Shown here one piece after another: positions 42,701 through 57,700 of a stretch of 64,000 nucleotides of DNA. The stretch lies in assembly GCA_030737835.1 (NCBI GenBank), contig CM060856.1:10705670-10769669 (forward strand), given 5' to 3'. Below the pieces are notes generated by a model. The model was not told the DNA's origin, made no database searches, and saw only the letters and a program-made list of their open reading frames with translations. This stretch comes from Acorus gramineus (Eukaryota; Streptophyta; Magnoliopsida; Acorales; Acoraceae). Position numbers and translations under genes: made by a program. Within the stretch, counting starts at the first letter, position 1. Every line of letters starts with the position of its first letter.

Positions 42701-45700
42701 TTATTTCTACCATTACATAAATATCCCTGCAATTTTAATAAGTTGTGTAAATTTTTCCCTTCATCAGTCGCTGTTAAGAATGTAGACCGAACCGTGGTTA
42801 GATTTTTAACCCTACTTAGTAAAATAACCGGTTCACCCCTTACTTAAATCACTCAAACAAGAAGAAAAAGGAGAAAATGTTGAAGGAAGAAGAAAGAACT
42901 AGGGTTCGACACTCCAAACAGAGAGTTGAGAGGGTATTTTGGACTACTGACATGTTATTAACGGTGGCTAACAGAGATATTCTAATCAATCCTCATGGAC
43001 ATTAACCTCAGGGGCAAATTTGCATATCGTATTAAAATTCAGGGGTATTTATGTAATAGAGAAAATAAAATGGGTAATTATGCAAATACAGGTTTTAACA
43101 GGGGTATATATACAAAAAAAAACTCACTTTGGGTAACCTGAGGGTATATTGGTAATATACCCTCAGGTTACCCAAAGTCTGGCGTCTGGGAACATTTAAT
43201 TAGCTTATTCTACATGGATGATTATCTATCCAATATAACTATACGAAAAAATTAACTTTACTTTACTTTATCTCTCTCTCTCTCTCTCTCACACACACAT
43301 ATAGGGTTTTGATATGCTACAGACATGCGGATCGAGCTTATGTGCAGATCCATTTCTGACGTATGATCGGACGGTCCAAAAAAAAAAAAATTTAAACTAA
43401 AAGGACCACCACGAGTTCAATTGTTTGATTAGATGTGAGTGGATGGTCCAAAACAAACTAATAAAAGCCCCAAATGCCTCTCTCTCTCTTTCTCTCTCTC
43501 TCTCTATCTCCATTGTCTCTCTCGACCCTCTCTCATGAAACCCAAACCCCATTTGACCACCGCGACCCCGGCGACTCCGGCGACCATTGGCGAGCACCAG
43601 CGACCACCGGTTCTAGGTTGAGCGCTCTCTCTCTCTATATATATATGATTAGGGTTTTTATCTCTCTGATTCAAATGGATGATGGGATCTTTTTTAAAAA
43701 CTTGTTCTTCTCTTTTGAAAATTGTTCTATATTTGTATCTTTGGGATCTGTTTTGTGATGGGTGTATTTGGGATATTTGGGGTGCTTTGATCTTTGTAAA
43801 AAAAAAAAAAATTGATTGGGGACGGAAAAACTCCTAATTTAGTTATGTTTATTGCACAAATCACAACAAAGTTTCTGCTAATTATTGGTTTTTCATATAG
43901 GGTTTATGATTATTGGGGGGTTTTTTATCTAGGGTTCAGGTGAGATGCAGTGATGAATTTTTTTTTAATGAATCTTCTAAAGCTTCCAAGTTTGATAGAA
44001 TATGTTGTTTTGGAGGACTTTTGATGTAACGGAGATTGGATTTAATGTCAGCATGATTGGAGTGCTTTTTGATCCACATCCTACTGTGCAAATGATTTAT
44101 ATTACCTTGTGTTAGCATGTAGATGTTTACAAAATGATTGGAATGCTGTTTTTTATTATTATTGATATTAGTAATTTAGGAGATGTTAAAGAAGACAATG
44201 AATGTCATCCTTGAATGTGTAGTTTATATATGCAATCAAGTCCTCTTCTCCTTTGCTGGAAGAAAAAATATTATGAACTTTGATGCAATAGTAGAAGACA
44301 CAAACAAGATAAAACAAACTTCAAACTTCGATGATACACACTCGTCAAGCAGAGATGATCATATACAACCACAAAGAAGACTAAAAAAAGAGGCAAACAA
44401 TAACAGTAAGGGGTGGTTGTAATTCAAATCTGGTCAGGCCACAAGAAGGTCCCAATGGCATATGCCCTCTTCTCATGTATGTCACCCTCATGAGCAATCC
44501 CATATTGTCTCAGGAGTGCATCCACCTTCCACTCTTCCATCACCTCGTAGTCTTTTTTCTTATATCGTGGGTAGTGGAGCGGCATCTGGAACCCCCCGTT
44601 GGCGGCGGGGTCACTCTTCTCAAGCACGTCTCGCTTCGTTTGTGCCTCGTTGCCCCTTTCGATGTGTTCGTTGCATGCATTCCCCATTGCGCCACCCTTC
44701 GAAGAAGCGGCCAGATTGATTTCATCTTTGATGTAGCGAAAAAGCCATTGGAACAACATCCAAGAAATCATTGTAGGACCAGCTCTGAATGTAAGTATGT
44801 TAGATAAAGTTTATAATTGAACTACTAAAATAATGGGAGCCCTAAGTGCATCGCCCAACTTGTCTAGGACCAGGACTAACCCTGATAATTTAAAATAAAA
44901 CCAACTCAATATGATTAAAAAAAGTCTCCTGCATTTGATATGAATATCCAAACAACATTTTCGACTTCACAAACAGGTTAAGAAGATTCAAAGCAAAAAT
45001 AGGTTACCCAATTTTTTGTGTGACGCATGTAATTCTTCACAAGCACAAACTCTGACTTCTCTCAGTTTATATATTTCATATTGATTGACAAGATCAATTT
45101 TTATATTGTGAATATACTTTGAGGTTCAATTGACATAAATATTATTGATATTGATTCTTGGCATCTATTCCATAAAAAAGACAGAGATTCAAAAAATAAG
45201 TTGTATTAAAAAACAAAACAAATTATATGTTCTAAACTTATACAGATCCAAATATTTTTTCACATCCAATATTTAATGATATAAATATGTGACTAGAGGG
45301 AGTAATCATAATAACAGACATTGATAGCCGTCCTACAATATTTAAGGTGAAAGTAAGAAAAGATAGCAATAAATCATTTAACAAATATTATAACTAAACA
45401 AACAAAACAACAACTAGTCAATGTAATGCATGTTGCTAAAACTTTATTGATTCATATTATACCTTTGCACGACCCTTTTCTAATTCCAGTATTTTCAAAA
45501 CAAATCGATAATATAAAAAAAATATTTAGCCGAAACATGCAAGTTTACATATTCAAGTACCAAATCCCCTAATGCCCAAGACAAAAAATTAAGAGAAGAA
45601 AAAAAAAATAGTGCATCTTTTCTAATAACTTTTCAACTATTTAGACATCCACATCAATAAATAAATAAATAGTGAACAATAACCTACCCTTTGTGAGAGA

Positions 45701-48700
45701 CCCTGATTGATTTCTTCTTCTCCCCCTCTGTTATTCAGGCTTTCTGTTCTCTTATAACTCTGTTTATTTAATCTTTTTGGGTTTGATGTGTGTCGTTTAT
45801 ATAAGGAGCGAAGTTGCCTTGAATAATAAAACCAAATTTCCAATTCGGGCCCACCTTACCAAAAAACAAAACTTTCCAATTCGGATCATCTTACCAAAAA
45901 ACATTACTTTTCAATTCAATTAGGATAGATTTAGTGAAATATTTTTAATTTAGAATTACTTAAATTTGATTATATTTATATGATTTATTTAAAGGAAAAA
46001 TGATAAAAAAAATCTCATAAAAGTTAGAAATACTTTAACAACTTTTTAAAATTATACTTAAAAAAATCTCATTTAATAATTTTAGAAACATAAAAGGCTA
46101 ATCTACCCTTATGTAATTAGATCTTTAACATCCATCTAACTCTTGTTAAGTTATTCCACATCAAAAACATATATTTTTCTACAAAACAACAATATATATA
46201 TATATGACCCAAATCAATATTATGTGTTTCTTATATATATTTTACCTGATGTGGTTTATTATTTTTCATTTGGTATAATCATAATGTGTAATTTTAATCT
46301 GTGTTGCACCCTAATTTAGCAGATGATATTTTAATATCCTAAATCCTTGTTCACATTTTTTTTTGCTTGGTTATTCATATATTTTAATGGTGTCATTAAT
46401 ACATATCCGTTCTTTTAAAGATGCATCAACATTTAATGGAATTCATAATATGAAAACTCAAATTATATTACATATATCTCACAAAATCCACATAATCACA
46501 AATAATCTAGAATAAAAAAAAATTATACATGAGTATGTGTGAATATTTATCTATATGACTCAAATCAATCCCTTTATAGGTTATGTTATTATATATCATA
46601 TTGTGTCTTTCTTGTATATACTTTACCTGATGCGGCTTATTATTTTTCATTTTGTATAATCATAATGTGTAATTCTAATATGTGTTGCACCATAATTTAG
46701 CAGATGATATTTTAATATTCTAAATCTTTATTCACATTTTTTTTTGCTTGGCTATTCATATATTTTAATAACGTCATTAATACATATCCATTCTTTTAAA
46801 GATGTATCAACATTTAATGGAGTTCATAATAAAAAAACTCAAATTATATTGCACATATCTCACAAAATCTACATAATAACAAATAATCTAGAATAAAAAA
46901 AATTTACATAAGAATGTGTGAAATACATTAACAAAATTAAAATGGTGAAATATTTTAACAAAATCAAGAGGTATGGAATATGTTAATGATATAATTACAT
47001 AAGGACAAGTTAGTCTTTTGTGTTTTCAAAATTATGAAATGATACTTTTTTAGACATAATTTTAAAAAATGACAGATTTGGATAGTTCTAACTTTTAAAA
47101 GATTTTGTTGATCATTTGTACTTATTTAAATACAATTTTGAAATCTTAAATTATATTTATGATTTATCTACATATTATTTGAAATCTTAAATTATGAATA
47201 AGTAGATTTCAGTAAATGCTAAACTTATGAGATGGTAAAATCGAAAATAAAAATTCACTAAGCCTCCCTTATTTAAGTTATTAACAGATAAAATCAATTA
47301 TAATAGATGCATATAAAATATTTCTCATAGCGGAAGTCTTTGTTTCCAAATTTATATCCGCATCAATCAAATTTGATATTCTCGTAATCAGATAAATTTT
47401 CGATCTGATATTGATTAATTTTATGCACATATTTTTCAATAATAAACATGCACACAATCGAACGTTCAAATTCAACCATGCATTGATAGTGATATACCCA
47501 TGGATTAGCATTTTAGCATTGCACAAATGGTTCATAATTGAATTCATGATTGGACATTTTATTTTTATTCATATCAAGTCAACCCATTTTACAACTCATT
47601 TTACAGTCTCATATATTTCGATAGCTATCTTCACTCACATTAACTAGGGGTTCAACTTGGACAGGTTGAACCTGACCCAGTGCGACCCAACGTGAAATTT
47701 AGATGGATTTGGATTGGGATTTTAACGTTCTGACTAAACTCGAGACTGAACTTGAGCAACCCGAACCTAATTTGGGATGAGGATGAACTAATTTGAACCC
47801 GATATTTCCATATCTAAATAAAATATTTTAAATAAAACTATAATTTTTGTAATGTGTATGATAAAATTTAATTGTATAATTTATTTTTATCTAGAATATT
47901 TCATTTCTATAGTTTTTATATCTCTATTCTATTAAAAAAAAAATGTTTATTATTTTTATCTTTTTTATTTTTGTTATGCAAAATATTGATTGTTGTAAAG
48001 TTTTAATTATTGAAAATTATACATTTTTCAAGTCAAAGTCGAACCTAATCCGAGCCCAACTCGAACTCGAACAAAACCTGATGGATTGGTTCGGGTTAAA
48101 CTTATTAAACCTGACGGTCGAGTTAGGTTTAGTTTGGGTTGAGCTCAAACCAGATCCAATTCGCCCGAGTTGCACCCTAACAGTAACAAGATATATGCAT
48201 CGTTAAATTTTTTTTACACATTTTATAAATGATTACATATAATTAATTAGAATATATATTTTATTTTTAATAAAAATACACACCTTATTAGATGAGTTAT
48301 ACTTATTTATTTTTAAAAAAGTAGATCTTGTTACTAATACTTTTATTAGAATAAGCAGGTTGCAAGTCCGAATTAGATGTGAGAAAAGAAAAGAGAAAAC
48401 ACAAAAGGATGGGAAGCCAGAAAGTTCAGGGGCTTACCCTTAACATTTCTCAAATAAAAAAACTTTGAATATGAGAGGAGTATAAAATGGATATGAAGAA
48501 TGTAAATTTTGCTTTTGTTTTGCTCTTTAATTCTATTAAAAAAAATAGAATTTAATAAACACAAAAAAAAAATCATCAATAAATAAATATTCAATGTGTT
48601 ATACCGTAGGTCAATTGCATTTTTTTTTTCTTTTTTTAATCTACAAGACCGTCGACACCTCCACTGACGTGGGGTGCCTGTTTCAAATCCTACCAGCAGC

Positions 48701-51700
48701 AGGGGACGAAAAAATAGGCCTCAGTCCTATGTGCTAAATATCCATCATGAGCTTTAAATCCACTGTTCTGAACTCTTGTTGGTCCATGTTTTTTTAATAG
48801 TAATAGTATGTTGTTGTTGTTGTTGTTGTTGTACTTAGGACTGTCGCCCTGTTCATGGCCTTGTGTATTTAAAAAAAAAAAAAGAAGAGCGATTATAATC
48901 CGCTATCTATGAAAAGTAATATTTACACGAGTAAGAACACAATGTGTCAATTATGTCGATTGTATGCACGTCCTCTCGCTGGCAAGATGGAAGAGATACA
49001 CTTGTCAAGATTTTCAAATATTTACAAAAAAATCGACTAGTAGAAATATAGCGTCCCAAACTTGGAATCGCCTGAAATTTTTACTGGAGGTAGATATCAA
49101 GAAGATCTACAAAATTTGTCGCTATGCCACAATGCGTGATTATTTTTTCAAAAAATGGCCTTTTTGCTATTTTTAGTAATATTTTAGATTCTGCATATCT
49201 TCTTCATAATAATCCGGATTTGACTGAAATCAAATTCTAGAGTTAGTTATAACAAATTTTTGTTTTTGCTATTTTTAGTAACTTTTTAGTTGTCTTAGAC
49301 GGATGACCCGGATTCAATCCCGGTCTGACCCTCTTTGAAGAGTTTGTGTTGGGTTATTGATTTTGTACCTAATTATGTTTTATCTTTGAAAGGACCCATG
49401 TACACAAAGTCATTTATTAAAGTCTCGCCGTTATCAACATGTAATATTTGAAATCAGTTAATGCAGAACTTTAACTAATTATGTCGCGCGATATATATTT
49501 GTTACAATAAATGTAAAAAAATATATATACATTAGTTGTACTTAAACAGTTAAATATATTCTTCAAAAATAGTATGCAAAAAGCAATCCATAGAAAGAAT
49601 TAAGCATAATATTTACTCATTTGGTCCTTATGACAATGATGATAAAATTTAACGGATAATGTTACATCCAGTTCCATTTTCAGTCACATTTTCAATTTAT
49701 ATGTGTTTTGAATTTTTTAAAAATAGTATACCTCATCTAATAAGGTACATGTTTTTATAAAAAATGAAGCATATACTCCAATAAATTGCATTGATGCATT
49801 TATAAAAAATGTAAAAAAAATTATTTCAAAACATATGCTTTGTTAACGTGAGCATGTGTATTGATAGAAATCTATCGACGCATATAAGACTTGAATCGGG
49901 ACTAAAAATGGATCTGGGTGTAACAACACCCAAATTTAACATAGTACTTTTATCATTTTGCCTCATCTCAACATGTGGAGGATGACATATAATGATGCAG
50001 AGCGTGTGAATTTTTTTTTTTTTACTAAGAATAGATATAGTACCAGGGTGATCCGAGGCCGGCCCTAAGATTGATAAAGAAGATTAAGTGTAGCAGCACT
50101 CTTTTAATCTAATTCAAAGTGATACTAAACCACTACACTTTGCGTAAGTCATTACAACAAGTTTGGCATGAAAGTGAATGCAATAAATTAATAAAATCTA
50201 CAAAATAAAAACTAATCTAAAGTGAACATATGATGAAATTAAATTCAAAGTTCACACCTGAGGTGGATTAAAAAAAGACATGGCATTTGAGTAAACATAA
50301 AAGCTAGAGAGAATTTGAAGCCAGAACCAGCAAATTATATTATCAACTATATTCAATATCATCTTAATTCAACACCAGACCATTCCTAATGAACCTATCC
50401 ATAGCACATTCAATACAACCATGCCTTCCCTCGCAGTAAAAAAAGGCTCCATGTATTTGGTTCGACCTTCGAGTCAACTTTCTCTAGGTTATCTCCATCG
50501 TGTGTCACCAACACCCATTCAGAGTCATTCTCTATCTCAAAGTCGTCTTCTTCTGATTCTTCCTCCTCCACCTCTGTGTCGTCGAGCGTATTCGTATTAT
50601 GAATTTGTGCCACATACTTCGAGTCATCATCGAACATATTTGCGACATATTCTTGTTCCATATGATCCAACCAAAGATTTAACCTCCGCTCCATGAGTAT
50701 CTCCTTCTCCAAGTCTGTCTCTTGGTCATCGAATTCAATCTGATATTTGTTCGCTTGAATTTTAAAATTCTTTTCAGATCCCTTCAACTCTTGAGAGCAG
50801 ATGGAGAAGTGATCTCGCAACAATGGTGCACCTAAAAACATCTTTTCCAGTAATATACTTGCACCTAAAAATTAACACAACAGAAGAAAAAAAAAAACTT
50901 TTAATTAAGGACTCACAAAAGTGTGTGAGCTTAACGTAAAGTCTATATATATTTATAATAGATAGAGATTCTATATTGTAGCGCTTATAAACATAATATT
51001 ACAGATTATAATATGTCATATGTGTAAGCTAACTACAAAGTTAAAAAAATCTAATTAAACAAAGGATGAAAACATTTTTATGTTTATGTAAGACTAAATG
51101 CTTCCGGATTTCTTACCTCGATTTTGTGTTGACTGTTGAAGATGAATTGTCTAACTGTGCCGATTACTTCACCTAAAAAAAAAAAAAATCCAAATTAAAT
51201 GCTTTTAAGATATATATGCAAACTTAAATACTTATTGAAAAACAATGAAAAACAAAACTGCACCTAAATAAAATATGCATGGGTTTTTTTTCCCCTTTCT
51301 TACCTTTGTTTTCTTTGCATCCATGTATAATTTTTTTTGAAGTGGGCTTACTTAAATAGAGTTTGCGACACAACCGACTTTAGATATTAATTATTTCCCT
51401 AACAACTAATAGTATAATAAATGTTTCTAACTATTACTACTAACTGATCGTGTAATATTTTATTCTTAAATTTAGGTTTTTTTCAGGCTGATTTTTCGGA
51501 ACTCGTCAATATTAGTTAACATTCTTGTTTCAAATTTATTACAAGTACATTTAAAAATATGGTTCTTCTATTATCAAATAAATTGAAAGATTTCCATATA
51601 TTATGAACCGGGGAACAGGGAGATCTAATTGGGCAAGAAATGAAAAACTTAAGATTGGAAGTCAAAAATTAGGAATGGAACTAGGCCTGTCAACAAGTCG

Positions 51701-54700
51701 AGTTCAGACCCAGACCTGACCCGACCCGGACTCGATTACACGCTTAATATACCTGATCCGATTTGGACCCGACCCAAGTTAGACCCGACCCAGCGGACCC
51801 AAACAAACAAACGGGTCGGGTCCGGGTCCACCCTGCCCCGACCTGACCCGTTAGACCCGAGACCCGATTTTTTTATTAAAATATGCTCATATATTATAAG
51901 ACTATTAGTATTAGTTGATACATTATTTTATTTCTTACTTAATTTATTTTTGTATCTACAAGTTTAAATATCATAATCATAACAAGCTCATAAATTATAA
52001 GTCATAATCATAATCATAACATTTTTTTCGTTCTATTGATGTTGCAACTTGCAAAAACTTGATTGTTTAATATGTAATAAACTTAGTAATGTATTGTTGT
52101 CGGTTTATTTTGGACAATTAACTTATTAGCTTTTGAATTTGTATAATTAATTAGTTTGTTGCATGATTTATGTTTATTATTTACGCTAATATGTTAATGT
52201 TTATTGTTTTGAATGTTGTTTAGGTTAATATTATTTTGAATGTTTGTATAATTAGTTATGTTTATTATTTAGGTTAATATGTTTTTTATGTTAGTGATTA
52301 TTGTTTTGGATGTTGTTTAATAATTCATTTACTTCTTTTGAATTGTATAAAATTATATTCAAACATAATCTCATTAATAATAATGTTTTATTACAAAAAA
52401 TTTCAAATAGAATGATAAGGCGAACAAATACATGAGCTCCTTTTTTTTTTTACCAACCATCCAGGTCGGGTCGGGTCCCGGACCCGACCCGGGTCTGACG
52501 GGTCCGGGTCCACTCCGATCCGACCTGACTTGGACCCGACCAGTTAACAGGCCTAAATGGAACCAATCTGGGTATGATATCTATATAGCTACACCGCTAA
52601 TATATCTTTAATCAGTTCCTCGTATAATTGTACATTTATAAGTTTCTCTTATAAGTATAAAAACATATTCACATTATTTGAGAACCATTGTTTTTTTTTT
52701 TCTTTTCTTTTTGTTTTTTTTTTTTCATTTTTTTTACTACCACTGAATACCCATCTCTCTTTTATAAATGCTTAATAATATCCACACCATAACACCATGT
52801 ATTCTGTGTTAGTGATCGAACATTGCACACTCCTAATTTGATAATTCTACTTTAAATGATTGTACCATAACAACATGCATTCTTGATCAGTTCTTATAAA
52901 AAGAGCCAATAATCAGTTAAAACAACAAAAACTAAAACAATTTAATAGATTGAAAACACAAACAAGACAAAATAAATAGTACTACAACATTGGATGATAC
53001 ACGTTCCTTGAGCAAAGATGATAAACACCACAAACAAGACTAAAAAAAGAGGACAAAAATAATATATAGTACTAAAGAGTGGTTGTAGTTCAAATTTGAT
53101 CAGGCCATAAGCAGGTCTCGATGGCATGTGCCCTCTTCTCGTGTATATAACTCTTAGGAGCAATTCCATATTGCCTCAGAAGTGCATCCACCTTCCACTC
53201 CTCCATCACCTTCCACTACATCAAAGATGAAGCACGTCTTGCTTTGTTTGTGTCTCATTGACTCTTCCAATGTGTCTGTTGCATGTATTTTCCGTTGCAC
53301 CACCTTTCGAGGGAACATTGAGATTGATTTCATCTTTGATATAGTGAAGAAGCAACATCTCTAGTGACAACGAAGAAATCATTGTAGGACCGGTACTCCT
53401 CAATGTAAGCAATATGTTAACACACAAATGATAAGTATCCGCAAATAAATATGCAAGGTTTTTTCCCCTTTCTCACCTTTGTTTTCTTTGAGTGTTTAAT
53501 TTTTGTTGAGGTGGCTTAGTTATATAGGGTTTGTGAAAACCAATTTTAGATATTAATTATTATCCTAACAACTATAGTATAATATAATGAATGTTTCTAA
53601 CTTTACGACTAACTGATATGTAATATTTGATTCTTAAATATTGGTTATTTTGAGGCTGATTTTTTGGAAATTATTCTCGTCAATATTAGTTAACACTTTT
53701 GTCTCAAATTTATTACAAGTACATTTAAAAATTGGGATTTTTTGCATGTATACCATCTAAAAACATACTAATTATTTTATACCACTCCAAATAACCTATT
53801 TTTTTTATACCATTGGAATACGTAAAAATTATGCATATTTACCATTCTAGTTAAATTTCATCCAAATTTCTATTAAAATCATTAAAGTCTTGGATAAATA
53901 ACCAAATTACCCTTATTTTTTTATTTTGCATATTTTACCTTATCAAATATAATATTTATAAAAATAAAAAAATTAATTTTAACACAAAAATAATAAATTT
54001 TCTCTAAAATCCAAACATAAAAATTAAATATATAAACTATTTATTATCTAAGACATAGTATTTAGTAATACTTACTTTAATAGAAATGAAATAAAAGTAT
54101 TTTAAGATTAATTAATCATATATATTATAAAAAATAAATTTTAAAAAAAAACTTAGATCTTGATTGAAAGAAAAGAAAAGAAGGGAGAAAGTTGAATGAC
54201 TCATGGTGGATTTGAAAAAAATAAGATATTAATTAAGTTATTATATTTAATTATTTACATTATAACAAATATTATGTTGAGGTTATTTATGTCATTTTTA
54301 ATTCTTGATTAAGAGTTAACTATGGTTAGGTTTCATTTTTGTTAAAAGGGGTAAAGGAGAGGCACATTTTTTTTATTAAGAAAAATTCTAATGGTATAAA
54401 AATAAATGTTATTTGTGATGGTATAAAAATAAATAATATATTTTTTGATAGCATACATGCAAAAATCCCTTAAAATTTTGATTCTATTGTTATCAAATAA
54501 ATTGAAAGGTTTCATATATCATGATCGGGGGAAGAGGGAGATCTAATTGGGCAAGAAATGGAAAACTTAATATTGGAAGTGAGAAATTAGGAATGGAACC
54601 AGTTTGGGAATGACATCTCCAATTAGGAATTAGATTCTTGTAAACCGATAATCTTCTCAAACTCACATCTAAACTCCCTAGTTGAATAACACAATTCCAT

Positions 54701-57700
54701 GGGCTCTAGAATATCAATACCACTTTATTCTCATCTATTTGGGTATAAATGTATAACTATGCTCACATAATGACAGCAAATAAATATGTTTTATTGGAAT
54801 TATTCATCTCCATTCTATCATGTTCCACAATTATTCTTTTATTCAAATATGGGTATATTATATAGCAGGACAATAGTATTTCTGTACATATTTTCAACAA
54901 ATAGCTAAGAGGGCAATTGCATACAATTTTAATCACAAAATTGTGTTTGGTCTTTGATAGCTGGCTGGAGATACAGAAATATTTATATATGTAACAACCA
55001 TGAACTCTAATATAAATTAAAAGCAGAACATTAACTTTAGTTTTTTTTAAAATAAATAAATAATGCACTTGCTCAATATCTTTTTTGTTTTTCTGAGAGA
55101 AGATAGGGCCCAATATTCTTATTAAAAATGATCATTCTACGAAAACATATAAAACAAGAAAGAAGAAATGGTAATTGTGATTGAAGCTGAAGTCCATCAC
55201 AGCATTAGAGAACCACTGTGTGTGTCTATTCTCCACCATTGAATACCCGTCTCTTGCTAAGATACCTCACCATAAGAACATTTATTTTATGTTAATGAAC
55301 ATTAAACCCTCCCAATTTGATATCTCTGCTTTAAATGATTGTACCACCACAACATGCATTCTTAATCAATTCTTACAAAAAGGGCCAATAACCAGTCAAT
55401 TAAGGCAACAAAAACCAAAACAATGGAAGACGCAAACAAGGCAAAATAAAGACTACAAAATTGGATGATACACGCTCCTTGAATTGAGATAATCAAAATA
55501 ACAAAGAAGACGACTAAAAAAAGAGGCCACAAATAACAATAAAGGGTGGCTGTAGTTCAAATTTGGTCAGGCCACAAGAAAGTCCCAATGGCATAGACTC
55601 TTTTCTCATGTATGTCACCCTCAAAAACAATCCCATACTGCTTCAGGAGTGCATCCACCTTCCACTCTTCCATCACCTCATAGTCTTTCTTCTTGTATCG
55701 TGGGTAGTGGAGTGGCATCTGAAACACCCCATTGGTGAGATCACTCTTCTCAAGCGCGTCTCGCTTTGTTTGTGCCTCGTTGCCCCTTTCGATGTGTCCA
55801 TTGCATGCATTTCCCATTGCACCACCCTTCGAAGGAGCGGCGAAATTGGTTTCATCTTTGATGTAGCGAAGAAGCCATTGGAGTAACATCGAGGAAATCA
55901 TTGCCGGACCAGCTCTGAAAGTAAGTAATGTTTAGGTAAAGTTTATAAGTGAACTACTAAAATAATGTGGCCCCTAGGTGGATCGCCCAACTTGTCTGGC
56001 TAGGATCAGGACTAACCCTGATAACTATAAAATAAAACCAAATCAATGTGGTTTAAATAGTCTTATGCATATGATATGAACATTCAAACAACATTTTCGA
56101 CTTCACAAACATGTTAAGACGACACAGGAAAAATAGGTGACCCAATTTTTTTTGTCACATGTAATCCTTCACAAACACAAACTATGACTTCTCTCACTTA
56201 TATATCTCATATTGGTTGACAAGATCAAATTTTTATATTGTGAATGTATTTTGAGGTTCAACTGACACAAATATTATTGAGATTGATTCTTAGTATCTAC
56301 CCGACCCCCCCCCCCCCTCCCAGCCCCAAAAAAAGACAGATACGATTGAGATTTAAAAATAGGTTATATTAAAAAACAAAACAAATTGTATATTCTAAAC
56401 TTATACAGATCCAAATATTTTTTCACCTCCAATATTTAATGATATAAAATATGTGATTAGAGAGAGTAAACATAATAACAGACATTGATAGCCGACCTAT
56501 AATATTTATGATGAAAGTATGAAAAAAAATAGCAATAAATAATTTAACAAATATTTTATATATAACTAAACGAACAAAACAACTAATCAATATAATGTTC
56601 CTACTAAAAATTTCTTGATTCATATTATACCTTGGCATGACTCTTTTTTTAATTCCAATATTTTCATATCAAAACAACAGTATAAATAAACCATGACATG
56701 CAAGTTTACATATTCAAATATCTAATCCAATACCCACAAGAAAAAAATTAAAAGAAGAAAAAAAAAATAGTGCATCTTTTCTAATAACTTTTCAACTATT
56801 TAGATATCCACATCAATGAATAAATAAATAAATAGTGAACATCACATACCCTTTGTGAGACCCTGATTGATTTCTTCTTCTCCCCCTCGTTATACTCTCT
56901 TATAACTCTGTGTTTTTTTTTTTAGGGGGGTTGTTGTGTGTTGTTTATATAAGGAGTAAAGTTGCCTTGCATGGCAAAACCGACTTTCCAATTCGGGCTC
57001 AAAAAAACAAACCGACTTTAATGACCAATCAAGGCAAGTGTTCCAGCTGTTCAACTCATATTTGGACCCCAGCTGTATTGAATCCTGGCCTTCCATTCGA
57101 TGGATCGATTTAGAAGTTCATTTGATCAAATGGTTGTGGTTGTTTTGGCAGTCTAGAGCTAGACCGACGGTTTCTTCGAGAAGTTTCGAAGGATGGAGCC
57201 TTCCGGGCCTCAACTATGTTTTCGAGTTGAATTCGTTCCGATGCATTGTATTCGGATTCGGGTTTGGTTTACTCTTTTTTTTTGTTGAACAAATACCATG
57301 CAAAATCTACGCATCTTACAGTCAAATATACAATTTTCATATATGATATATTAATATGTCTTCACACATGTGCTGGGATGAGATAAATTATATATCTTTT
57401 AAAAAATGATACAAACATGGAGGAAGCTCTCCAAGTATATTGAGGTACATTGAGGATTCCCTGTGGATGAAAGTTCTCAATTATGCCGATGATTCTTTTA
57501 TGACGAATGCTCTCATAAACAAAAAAAAACTCTCATATTGTACAGATACTTATACACGGAGAGTACTCTTTAATAGAAAAATCTGTAGATATGCAGAAGA
57601 CTTATCAAATAAGAGGCACTACGATTACATCGAGGATAATCATTGACACAACATGCACTATGAGCTTGTAAAGGTTAAAATTAAAACTTTATTTTGGTTT